DNA of 39,258 nucleotides from an uncultured Lachnospiraceae bacterium. GTDB lineage: Bacteria; Bacillota; Clostridia; Lachnospirales; Lachnospiraceae. The notes under the pieces were generated by a model. It was given only the letters and a program-made list of their open reading frames with translations. It was not told the DNA's origin and did not search any database. The stretch spans positions 1 to 39,258 of the forward strand of contig CAJTRU010000004.1 of assembly GCA_910579085.1 (NCBI GenBank). Direction: 5' to 3'. Positions 14,820 through 22,465 of the stretch are shown here, piece after piece. A program made the position numbers and the translations under genes. Positions within the stretch are counted from its first letter, which is position 1. Each line of letters begins with the position of its first letter.

Positions 14820-17198
14820 TTATGCATTTTCATTTACATATATTGATACTCTGCTCTGGATTATATCTGCTGCTTCTTTAGATGTTTTATCACCTGAATA
14901 AACAGCCTTTGTTTCCTCTTTGATGATTTCTGGTATCTCATTATAGTTTGCACCAAAATCAATTTCTAAACCTATCCTGTTAATAATAGAACGGAATAAA
15001 TCCATCTGTTCCTTAGTATATGGTTTTAATGTGATTTTAAAATCCCCAAATTTGTATGAATAATTAGTTACAGGTACTACTTTTGTACCGTCATCATCTG
15101 TATATGGTTTGGCTGCCATCGCATATTCCATTTTTTTATCTATAGCATCCTTCCTTATAGGAAATCCGCTAAGGTCAATTCCTCCTTTTTGGAATTCATA
15201 TGTATACAGCCTTTGTAAAAACTTCCACGCACCCTCCTTATTCCCACATTTTTCAGAAATAGCAAAACTATTTCCTGATGAAGATATGGCTATTTTATTA
15301 TTTTTATCTGATGACGGATAACTAATTACATTATATCCACCCTGGTCTTTATAGAGTTTTTCATTAATCTGGATATCTGAAAAATCATACATTTCCATTG
15401 ATTTTAATAAAACTTTGCCTTTTCTGGCCAGCTCATATGATTCATCATTATTTGATATTGTTACATCTCCTCCAGATACACCTGATGACATTATATAACT
15501 GTCATCTGATGATGTATCAAACTCGTTGTCCTTAAAATTTTTTGAAAACTCAATCATATTTATAAATTCTTCTGAATTAAGATTTACCTCTTTTGTATCA
15601 TAATTAATAAAGTTCTCCATCTGGGCACTAAGCATATTTTCCACAAACCATTCACTTGTCATATTATGCATAAATGAACTTCCTTCAGGCATATCATTAT
15701 ACATTTTCTCCATGTCTTCATATGACCAGCCCTCCATACTGCCAAATAGTTTTTTAGAACCAGCAAAAGCATGTATCCTGAACAGGACTGGCAAATAATA
15801 TAACTTTCCGTCATGCTCAATAGTTGTACGTACTGTGTCTATAAAGTCCTCTTTTTTAATCCCACCATCTTTTTCCATAAGTGGGTATAAGTCTGTAAGA
15901 AATCCCTTTTTAATATAAAGTTCCCTTGGCATATACGCCACATCTATAATATCTGGTATCTTTCCTGCTGCTATATCAAGGTTCATCTGGTTGTCTGGCT
16001 CTTCATATGAACTGTAATCTATAACTTCAATACGGTAATTGTCATCCATCTTATTAAACTTAAGAATTTCCCTTTTTATATCCATGCTAAGATAAACTGA
16101 CGCAAGTGTAAGTTTTTCCTTTTGTTTTGCATCTGAATATTTCTTTTTATTAATTGTTGCAATTTCAATCTCAGATGACATATCACCACTACTTATACTT
16201 GAATAATCAAATATAGTATTTAATACAAAAAAGCTCCCATCTTCCATCTGGATAAAGTCAGATATACTATATCCATCAATATCAACGTTAATCCAGTTAA
16301 ATACAAGTTCTGCCTTTCCTTTTTTAAAGTCAAATTCATATAGACATTCGTTATTGCTTATATATATATTACCATTTACAGCTTCCTTTACCTTATTAAT
16401 ATTATGTATAGTATTATTTCCAAGCCCCACAGGCTCACCAGTTTTGCCTGTTTTCCAATCAAATTCTGATATACATAAACCTCCCACACTTTCTTTATAT
16501 GACAAAATATAAATCTTGCCACCATTAGCAGTAAATAAGTTTTCTATGTAATCATCCTGTTCAAATGTCTGGCCAGCAGAGCCATCTTTATTAAATGTAT
16601 AAATTTTTTTATCAAAATACACAATTAGTTTTCCATCTGAAAAAATAATATTATCACTCAGATAAAAATTATCAAGTTCCTTTTTATCTGGTTTAATTTC
16701 AATACGTTCTGAAGTCTTGCCTGATTTGTCAACATGCATCATATAATATTTTGTTTTATTCTGGTTTTCCTCTCTGTTATAATCCCGTACAGAAGTTATA
16801 AGGCACAGATTTTTTTCATCATCTAAAAAAAGTGTATTTATATATTCATTTCTTTCAAGCCCGCTTATCTCTGTCTTATCAATATTATTGCTTTCAGCAG
16901 AACATTGCAAAAGATAATTCTTTGAAGAATTAATCTCATAATTTTTCCCATAGCCAGTTTCTTCACCTGTCATATATATCTGTCCATCATTAAAGCATGA
17001 ATGGCTAAGTGAATCCATTTTCAGGCTGCCAAGTTCTTTAAAGTCAGCTTCATACACATATTCTGGCTTCTCTTCTTTATCTGCATTTTTGTCCTTTCCC
17101 TTTCCACAAGCCGTAAATGAAACTGCTGGCACAAATACCAGCACGGCTACAGCAAATCTTATAAATGCCTTTCTTATAATAAGATTAATTTTTCCCAT
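14820..17198 (-). CDS. Lipoprotein: N-terminal propeller-like region plus family 1 solute-binding domain
   Basis: 792 residues. Residues 1-31 are a lipoprotein signal with lipobox SFTAC (Cys31). Residues about 50-360 contain repeated beta-rich units (DGQIYMTG, DGKLIVYF, GGKIYILSY, GNIYISN, DGSFFVLN) that look like a beta-propeller. Residues about 365-790 resemble extracellular solute-binding proteins of carbohydrate ABC importers (AAGKIPDII, DGKLYYLPV, GKVLLKSMEMY, NSFAISEKCGNKEGAWKFLQ). No ABC permease or ATPase is next to it, so it may act with a transporter elsewhere or as a sensor. The size is about twice that of a normal binding protein. An AGGAGG site supports the start; an operator-like direct repeat lies upstream. 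Confidence 0.8.
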   Translation of the reverse strand: MGKINLIIRKAFIRFAVAVLVFVPAVSFTACGKGKDKNADKEEKPEYVYEADFKELGSLKMDSLSHSCFNDGQIYMTGEETGYGKNYEINSSKNYLLQCSAESNNIDKTEISGLERNEYINTLFLDDEKNLCLITSVRDYNREENQNKTKYYMMHVDKSGKTSERIEIKPDKKELDNFYLSDNIIFSDGKLIVYFDKKIYTFNKDGSAGQTFEQDDYIENLFTANGGKIYILSYKESVGGLCISEFDWKTGKTGEPVGLGNNTIHNINKVKEAVNGNIYISNNECLYEFDFKKGKAELVFNWINVDIDGYSISDFIQMEDGSFFVLNTIFDYSSISSGDMSSEIEIATINKKKYSDAKQKEKLTLASVYLSMDIKREILKFNKMDDNYRIEVIDYSSYEEPDNQMNLDIAAGKIPDIIDVAYMPRELYIKKGFLTDLYPLMEKDGGIKKEDFIDTVRTTIEHDGKLYYLPVLFRIHAFAGSKKLFGSMEGWSYEDMEKMYNDMPEGSSFMHNMTSEWFVENMLSAQMENFINYDTKEVNLNSEEFINMIEFSKNFKDNEFDTSSDDSYIMSSGVSGGDVTISNNDESYELARKGKVLLKSMEMYDFSDIQINEKLYKDQGGYNVISYPSSDKNNKIAISSSGNSFAISEKCGNKEGAWKFLQRLYTYEFQKGGIDLSGFPIRKDAIDKKMEYAMAAKPYTDDDGTKVVPVTNYSYKFGDFKITLKPYTKEQMDLFRSIINRIGLEIDFGANYNEIPEIIKEETKAVYSGDKTSKEAADIIQSRVSIYVNENA

Positions 17199-17266
17199 GA
17201 TATTTAACCTCCTGAAATAAATATTTTTAATATGTATATATTTTTCCTGGATATAACATGGGTATT

Positions 17267-17326
17267 ATTATAATACTAAATTTCCAAATAAGCTTTACGA
17301 TTTCTTTTCAATCTTCTTACGATTTC
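17267..17326 (-). promoter_or_regulatory. Promoter with tandem TTACGATTTC operator repeats upstream of the lipoprotein gene
   Basis: A perfect -10 TATAAT lies at 17272-17267 on the minus strand with no recognisable -35. Directly upstream are two identical copies of GAAATCGTAA (plus-strand TTACGATTTC at 17295-17304 and 17317-17326), 22 bp apart, i.e. on the same DNA face. A good -10, no -35 and paired direct repeats is the usual layout of an activator-dependent promoter (response-regulator or LytTR-like spacing). The regulator is not identified. Confidence 0.55.
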
Positions 17327-17327
17327 C

Positions 17328-17936
17328 TTAAACATTTTTATTTTCACCTTTCCTGCACATTATCCTGCAAAAAACCACTGCCACAACTGTACTAACTATT
17401 GTTGCCAGAAGCCCTGGCAGAACTACAGCAGCAGGATTGGCTGAACCGTACTGGCTTCTGTATGCAATTACATTTACTGGTATAAGCTGTAAAGAAGAAA
17501 TATTTATAACTAAAAATGTACACATTTCATCTGATGCCCTTGTTATCTTTTCATTACCTGTCCGTTCCCTTTCCAGTGCTGCAAACTCCTTCATTGCTTT
17601 TAACCCCATAGGTGTAGCCGCCCATCCAAGTCCCAGTATATTAGCTATAATATTAGCAGCTATATATTCATTAATTTTATGGTCTTCTGGAATACGCGGG
17701 AATAAAAACCTTAAAACAGGTGCAAGTTTATGTGTTAATATGTCCAGAAGCCCTGAACGCCTTGCAATCTCAATAAGTCCTGTCCACAGAGCCATTATCC
17801 CAAGCATCGTTATTGCAAGTGAAACGGCTTCACCTGCACTGTCAATGGCTGCATTACTTAATGCCTCCACTTCTCCTGTAATAATGCCAAAACTTAACCC
17901 TATAAGTATCATAAATCCCCAAAGCTTGTTTAACAT
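17328..17936 (-). CDS. spmA: Spore maturation protein A-like membrane protein
   Basis: 202 residues from ATG 17936, placed four bases after GGAGG; an in-frame ATG at 17948 overlaps that ribosome site and is rejected. Several hydrophobic helices and the nucleoside-recognition (Gate) block ALWTGLIEIARRSGLLD are followed by IAANIIANILGLGWAATPMGLKAM, which is the SpmA signature. SpmA with SpmB affects dehydration of the spore core in Bacillus. The usual partner spmB is absent: the next gene downstream is the unrelated lipoprotein gene. It suggests a spore-forming ancestry. Confidence 0.88.
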   Translation of the reverse strand: MLNKLWGFMILIGLSFGIITGEVEALSNAAIDSAGEAVSLAITMLGIMALWTGLIEIARRSGLLDILTHKLAPVLRFLFPRIPEDHKINEYIAANIIANILGLGWAATPMGLKAMKEFAALERERTGNEKITRASDEMCTFLVINISSLQLIPVNVIAYRSQYGSANPAAVVLPGLLATIVSTVVAVVFCRIMCRKGENKNV

Positions 17937-18113
17937 AAACACCTCCATAAAAATATATCCAAAAACACTCTGGTATTCTTATTTGATATAATTGATATAA
18001 CAGTTCTTAAAACAGCATATGATATCCCGCTGGCGTTTATGAACCTTTATAAATACTTTAACGCTATGCCTGGTGTAATGTAAAACACTATGTGCATTAT
18101 CTGGCAGACAACA

Positions 18114-18191
18114 CAAAAAAAGCTGTTACACCACATTACATATAGCAGGGTTTATACCCTGGAACAATATTGTAATGCAATATAACAGCTT
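18114..18191 (-). terminator. Three-tier hairpin ending the XRE gene
   Basis: On the minus strand an outer stem AGCTGTTA/TAACAGCT (18190-18183 with 18128-18121) encloses CATTACA/TGTAATG and an inner CAGGGT/ACCCTG stem, and is followed by TTTTTTT (18120-18114). It lies 12 bp past the XRE stop. The nested build is larger than a simple terminator but the T-run makes that role likely. Confidence 0.65.
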
Positions 18192-18202
18192 AATATTTAA
18201 AA

Positions 18203-18670
18203 TTATTTATTTCCTGCTAAAGCACGTACAGTTACATAAACACCTATAAGCATTTCCCCAACAGAAATCCCTAAAAGAACCCCTGAAATAAAGTCCCTGG
18301 CATTGCTTCCACCTATATTATAGTGCAGCAGCATAAGCGCTATGCCCATTATAATCAAGAGTAATCCAGCCATTGACGTACGGTGTTGTTCCAGCACCTG
18401 TATTCTCTTAACAAGCCCAAGTACCTGTGTATCATCATATACACGCACACTGCTGTCTGCCTTTTCATCACCATCCAGTAATTCTGCAACCGTTATTTCC
18501 AGTTCTTTACAAAGCAGCCCAATTATACTGTAATCTGGCATACATTTACCAGTTTCCCACTTTGAAACTGTTTTATTGGAAACCCCAAGCCGTTCCGCAA
18601 GCGCTGCCTGTGTCATGTTTTTTTCCTTACGTTTCTTAGCAATAAAACTGCCTGTCACCATCTGGTCCAT
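18203..18670 (-). CDS. XRE-family regulator with two C-terminal membrane helices
   Basis: 155 residues. Residues 9-65 form an XRE helix-turn-helix (IAKKRKEKNMTQAALAERLG, then VSNKTVSKWETGKCMPD). Residues about 100-117 (MAGLLLIIMGIALMLLHY) and 126-148 are transmembrane. Membrane-tethered XRE regulators are common in clostridia and may sense an envelope or small-molecule signal. GGAGG lies seven bases before ATG 18670. It follows aspS on the same strand after about 105 bp. Its targets are not evident. Confidence 0.88.
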   Translation of the reverse strand: MDQMVTGSFIAKKRKEKNMTQAALAERLGVSNKTVSKWETGKCMPDYSIIGLLCKELEITVAELLDGDEKADSSVRVYDDTQVLGLVKRIQVLEQHRTSMAGLLLIIMGIALMLLHYNIGGSNARDFISGVLLGISVGEMLIGVYVTVRALAGNK

Positions 18671-18775
18671 TATAAAACCTCCTTATGTTTTTGATAGGAT
18701 TATTTTATTCTGTCCTGTCTGCAAACACCATCCCCTAAAAGGAGAATATAGGAGGAAATGGCTTAAAACCTTTAA

Positions 18776-20527
18776 TTACTGCCTTACTTTAATGTGTACT
18801 TCCCTAAGCTGCTGTTCTGTAACTTCATTTGGTGCACCACACATAAGGTCTTGTGCATTGCCATTCATAGGGAAAGGTATAACTTCACGTATATTTTCCT
18901 CATTCAGAAGAAGCATAATCATCCTGTCAACACCTGGAGCCATTCCTGCATGTGGCGGAGCACCAAACTGGAATGCATTATATAATGCACCGAATTTCTC
19001 TTTTAAATCTTCCTCTGTATATCCCGCAATTTCAAATGCTTTAACCATTATATCAAGGTTATGGTTACGCACTGCACCTGATGAAAGTTCAACACCATTA
19101 CATACAATATCATACTGGTATGCAAGTATTTCTGAAGGCTCTTTTTCACTTAATGCTTCAAACCCACCTTGTGGCATTGAAAATGGATTATGGGTAAATA
19201 TATACTTCTTCTGTTCTGTATCATATTCATACATAGGGAAGTCGTTAATATAACAGAAACGGTAAGAATTCTTTTCAATTAGTCCAAGACGTTCCCCAAG
19301 TTCTGTCCTTATCTGGCCCGCATATAATGCTGCCTGCTCCTCCCTGTCCGCTATAAAGAAGATAGTATCTCCTTCTTCAAGGGATGCTATGCTTGCAATT
19401 TCCCCTTTCATATCATCAGGAATAAATTTATCAATAGGCCCTTTATATGCCATACCTTCTTTTACTTCAAGATATCCAAGCCCGCCCATTCCTATTGACT
19501 GTGCAAATTTAAGCAGTTTTTCATGGAAACCTTTTGACATATCTGCATGGACTTTTACAGCACGCACCGTTTTACCATGAAATGGCTTAAATGTACATCT
19601 CTGGAAGAAGTCTGTTACATCTACAATACGCAATGGGTTACGCAAGTCAGGCTTGTCTGTTCCAAATTCAAGCATTGCCTGCCTGTAGCTTATTACAGGA
19701 TAAGGGGCTTTTGTTACTTCATACCCTTCTGGTGCAAATTTTTCAAATGTTGATGATAATATTTCTTCACCTGCCTTAAATACATCTTCCTGTGTTGCAA
19801 ATGCCATTTCAAAATCAAGCTGGTAAAATTCCCCTGGAGAACGGTCAGCACGTGCATCTTCATCCCTGAAACATGGTGCTATCTGGAAATATTTGTCAAC
19901 CCCTGATACCATAAGAAGCTGCTTATACTGCTGAGGTGCTTGTGGCAGTGCATAAAATTTACCTTTAAATTTACGTGAAGGCACTATATAATCTCTTGCT
20001 CCCTCTGGTGATGAAGCACAAAGAATTGGTGTCTGTATTTCAAGAAATCCCATCTCTGTCATTTTCTGCCTTAAAAAGCTTATAACATTTGAACGGAAAA
20101 GCATATTGTCACGTACCTTAGCATTACGCAAATCAAGATAACGGTATTTAAGGCGTACATCTTCCCTTGTTTCCTTAGATGTCATAATTTCAAAAGGAAG
20201 CTGTTTATAAACCCTGCCAAGTATTTCAACTTTGTGGGCTTCAAGTTCTATAGTACCTGTTGGTATTTTAGGGTTATATGTTTCTTCATCCCTGTGTTCT
20301 ATAACACCTTCTATGCTTATACAGTCTTCTTTGCTTATACCCTCAAGCAATGATGTGTCACGCATAACAACCTGCATTACGCCATACATATCCCTTAAGT
20401 CGATAAAAGAAACGCCGCCGTGGTCACGTATATTTTCAACCCAGCCAGCCAGTTTCATGCTTTTTCCTACATCTCCCTCACTTACATTATCTAATGTAAC
20501 ATCCCTGTAAATATTTGATATATTCAT
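18776..20527 (-). CDS. aspS: Aspartyl-tRNA synthetase
   Basis: 583 residues from ATG 20527, with GAGG six bases upstream; earlier in-frame ATGs lie in the leader hairpin and are rejected. An N-terminal OB-fold anticodon-binding domain (about 1-110, MKLAGWVENIRDHGGVSFIDLRD) is followed by the class II core with motif 2 (FRDEDARADRSPGEFYQLD), the bacterial GAD insertion (about 290-415) and motif 3 (GMAPGVDRMIMLL). It loads Asp onto tRNA-Asp in the cytosol. The T-box leader seems to sense tRNA-Asn, so the enzyme may also supply Asp-tRNA-Asn for amidation; this cannot be settled from the protein alone. Confidence 0.97.
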   Translation of the reverse strand: MNISNIYRDVTLDNVSEGDVGKSMKLAGWVENIRDHGGVSFIDLRDMYGVMQVVMRDTSLLEGISKEDCISIEGVIEHRDEETYNPKIPTGTIELEAHKVEILGRVYKQLPFEIMTSKETREDVRLKYRYLDLRNAKVRDNMLFRSNVISFLRQKMTEMGFLEIQTPILCASSPEGARDYIVPSRKFKGKFYALPQAPQQYKQLLMVSGVDKYFQIAPCFRDEDARADRSPGEFYQLDFEMAFATQEDVFKAGEEILSSTFEKFAPEGYEVTKAPYPVISYRQAMLEFGTDKPDLRNPLRIVDVTDFFQRCTFKPFHGKTVRAVKVHADMSKGFHEKLLKFAQSIGMGGLGYLEVKEGMAYKGPIDKFIPDDMKGEIASIASLEEGDTIFFIADREEQAALYAGQIRTELGERLGLIEKNSYRFCYINDFPMYEYDTEQKKYIFTHNPFSMPQGGFEALSEKEPSEILAYQYDIVCNGVELSSGAVRNHNLDIMVKAFEIAGYTEEDLKEKFGALYNAFQFGAPPHAGMAPGVDRMIMLLLNEENIREVIPFPMNGNAQDLMCGAPNEVTEQQLREVHIKVRQ

Positions 20528-20593
20528 ATTTAACCTCATTTCTGCGCTGCCTTTTGCGCATAATACAGTGTTTGTGCCGCAGCGCAGGCACAA
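20528..20593 (-). promoter_or_regulatory. Leader element before aspS: hairpin loop complementary to the SD-adjacent bases
   Basis: On the minus strand TTGTGCC (20593-20587) pairs with GGCACAA (20578-20572) around an eight-base loop TGCGCTGC (20586-20579). GCAGCGCA (20550-20543) is its exact complement and directly precedes GAAATGAGG, the aspS ribosome site. It follows the T-box terminator and is a second control layer. The downstream words are nearly identical to those before atpG (5163-5230), although spacers differ in length and sequence. Confidence 0.6.
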
Positions 20594-20624
20594 CTATCCG
20601 TTCTTCAAATGTCTAACCAGACAC

Positions 20625-20911
20625 AAAAAAGTCCTGGACTTAAAGTCCAGGACGGAAATATCCGCGGTACCACCCGGTTTACTGTTAAACAGTCTCTCTA
20701 CAGCCATGCATATACAGGCCATGCTGTCTTTCGTGCAGCTTACGGCGCACCTACTAAATATATACTATATCTTTCAGATTGCGGCTGTACAGGCATATAC
20801 ACATGCCCTGGAGTGTTTTTCGCATAAATTCACTTTATGAAGATTTCACCATCCTTCACTCTCTGGTAACGATAATTTATGTTACTCCTCTCCGTCATCG
20901 CCATTGTTTTG
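20625..20911 (-). promoter_or_regulatory. T-box riboswitch controlling aspS
   Basis: On the minus strand the leader carries the conserved T-box GGGTGGTACCGCGG (20675-20662) and a terminator GTCCTGGAC-TTTA-GTCCAGGAC-TTTTTT (20653-20625). Upstream lies Stem I, with AGTA, CCAGAGAG and GGATGGTG words and an apical stem CATAAATT/AATTTATG (20881-20874 with 20830-20823). Uncharged tRNA should favour read-through. The specifier-loop side reads GAAAAACA; the best codon is AAC (Asn, 20817-20815), and no GAC or GAT is available there. Specifier placement is from manual folding. Confidence 0.92.
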
Positions 20912-20940
20912 ATTATATATTACCATTTTATAGTTGTCAA
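20912..20940 (-). promoter_or_regulatory. Consensus promoter of the aspS T-box transcript
   Basis: TTGACA (20940-20935), exactly 17 bp, and TATAAT (20917-20912): a perfect sigma-A promoter, typical of attenuated genes where initiation is constitutive. It starts only seven bases from the end of degV. Confidence 0.92.
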
Positions 20941-20946
20941 TATGTG

Positions 20947-21846
20947 TCAGCAACATTCAAAACGTTTTACAAGCCCTATGCCTATTGCATATGGCCCTGT
21001 ATGGACACATATTGTAGCACCTATCTGCACAAGGTCTGCACCACATTCCACACCCATCTCTTTTAATGCTTCATCAACCATTCCTTTGTACTGGACACCC
21101 TCCTGCCTGTCATACCCAAATCCAATGGCAAAAGCATAATCTTTAGGATTTTCTCCTTTTTCTTTAAAAAATGATTTAAGCAGTTCTATCGTTTTAAGCA
21201 TGGACTTTTTACGGCTTCTTGCAACTCCTGACGAATCAATTGAACCACCCTCTAATGTTATAAGTGGTTTAAGATTTAAAACACTTCCTGCTATTCCTGC
21301 AACTTTTCCAATACGCCCGCCATGCTGTAGATAATCAAGGTCTCCAACTGTAAAGAATATACGCGCGTTATCCCTCATCTGTCCCATAAGGACTTTTACA
21401 TTTTCTTCAAGACTGTAACCCTGCTCTCTCATCCTGGCGGCTTCAATTGTATATAAGCGCTGGTATACAGTAGCACCATATGAATTAACCACTTCAATCT
21501 TTGCATCTGGATAATCCTCACATATTATTGTCCTGGCATTTACAGCAGAGTTATAAGAACCACTTAATGATGTGGTAAGGCATATACAGATAACACCCCT
21601 TCCAGCCTTTACATGTGGCAGGAATACATCCACATAATTCTGTACAGAAGGCAGTGAAGTCTTAGGGTACTGCTTTGGATTAGCAACCATTTTCTCATAT
21701 ACATCCCTGATTGCTATTTCCTCAATTTCTTTATAATACTTCTCTTCATCAAATGAAACAAAAAACGGGACTACTTCTATATTATATTTTTCTTTTAAAT
21801 CTGCCTCTAAATCACATGAACCGTCGCTTATAACCTGATATTCCAT
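20947..21846 (-). CDS. DegV family fatty-acid-binding protein
   Basis: 299 residues from ATG 21846 (EYQVISDGSCDL), or 303 from ATG 21858; AAAGG lies only one base before the latter and 13 before the former, so the start is uncertain. Family blocks are SDGSCDL, KTSLPSVQNY, CLTTSLSGSYNSA, LDYLQHGGRIGKV and the C-terminal ICVHTGPYAIGIG. DegV (FakB-like) proteins bind a fatty acid and can present it to a FakA kinase for phosphorylation. No kinase gene is nearby. An inverted repeat overlaps its promoter. Confidence 0.92.
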   Translation of the reverse strand: MEYQVISDGSCDLEADLKEKYNIEVVPFFVSFDEEKYYKEIEEIAIRDVYEKMVANPKQYPKTSLPSVQNYVDVFLPHVKAGRGVICICLTTSLSGSYNSAVNARTIICEDYPDAKIEVVNSYGATVYQRLYTIEAARMREQGYSLEENVKVLMGQMRDNARIFFTVGDLDYLQHGGRIGKVAGIAGSVLNLKPLITLEGGSIDSSGVARSRKKSMLKTIELLKSFFKEKGENPKDYAFAIGFGYDRQEGVQYKGMVDEALKEMGVECGADLVQIGATICVHTGPYAIGIGLVKRFECC

Positions 21847-21910
21847 ATAGATAACCATGCCTTTCCATTAAATTGCCGGGCTACAGGCAATACATATTTT
21901 TTATAAATGC

Positions 21911-21960
21911 ACAATGTAGTTTTTATTTCTACATTGTAACATATTATACATACTTGTCAA
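21911..21960 (-). promoter_or_regulatory. degV promoter with overlapping 9-bp inverted repeat
   Basis: On the minus strand TTGACA (21960-21955), 16 bp and TACAAT (21938-21933) form a promoter. A perfect palindrome ACAATGTAG-N9-CTACATTGT (21937-21911) starts inside the -10 and covers the expected start site, the classic place for a repressor operator. It could also be a 5' hairpin in the message. The regulator is unknown. Confidence 0.6.
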
Positions 21961-21997
21961 TAGTAAATAAAGCCGTATTATATATATTTTGTAGTCT

Positions 21998-22457
21998 GGT
22001 AAGTGGTAAATGGGGTGGGATGGATTATTCTGCTAGTCATTTATTATTCAACGAAACCGTTAATGTTTATTATGGAATAAATAAGTTATTGTTATCAATA
22101 TGAAAAGGATGCCCCAGCTTCCGTTCGTCTGAATAACACTTTCCTCACCATAATTTTTAGTTATAGTATTTATTCTGTTTTTATACCATGTTTTGTGTGG
22201 TTTTGCTAGGGTATAGCAGGTTTCCAGTGTTCCATCTAATATTATTCCATGACAGGCGCACTTCAGCACCGCCAGTGTTTGTATCCCGTTTTAAATATAA
22301 AAAAGGAACAACAGTTTCTTTTTTATATTTAGGGATACTATGCACTGCTGCGTGTGCTGTCGTAGCGGAAGCGTGCCCTGTAATGGAATAATTTAGTGGA
22401 ACACAAGAAACCCTGCGTCCGTCAACCAGCACCAACAAAAAATAACTGGAAATTACA
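21998..22457 (-). repeat. Structured repeat, copy 2
   Basis: On the minus strand it matches copy 1 from TGTAATTTCCAGTTAT to CCCATTTAC. The long hairpin is kept: GCAGGGTTTC with GAAACCTGC, GTGTTCCA with TGGAACAC, and CAGGGCAC with GTGCGCCTG. Inner stems have changed on both sides together: AGCAC (22358-22354) with GTGCT (22269-22265), and CAGTG-CATA-GTATCCC with GGGATAC-AAA-CACTG, closed by a long A/T stem. It begins eight bases past the stop of the 982-residue protein gene, and no protein is encoded in it. The rest of the gap to degV shows only the degV promoter. Confidence 0.85.
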
Positions 22458-22465
22458 ATAATTTT

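Noticed and set aside
17274..17335. Small minus-strand peptide MFKEIVRRLKRNRKAYLEI overlapping the spmA stop
   Set aside because: No ribosome site of its own; the Lys/Arg-rich peptide comes from the GAAATCGTAA direct repeats, which are better read as an operator.
20528..20593. Longer aspS start inside the leader (MCLRCGTNTV...)
   Set aside because: It would run through the T-box distal hairpin, has no ribosome site and adds residues absent from AspRS; the start at 20527 has GAGG at a proper distance.
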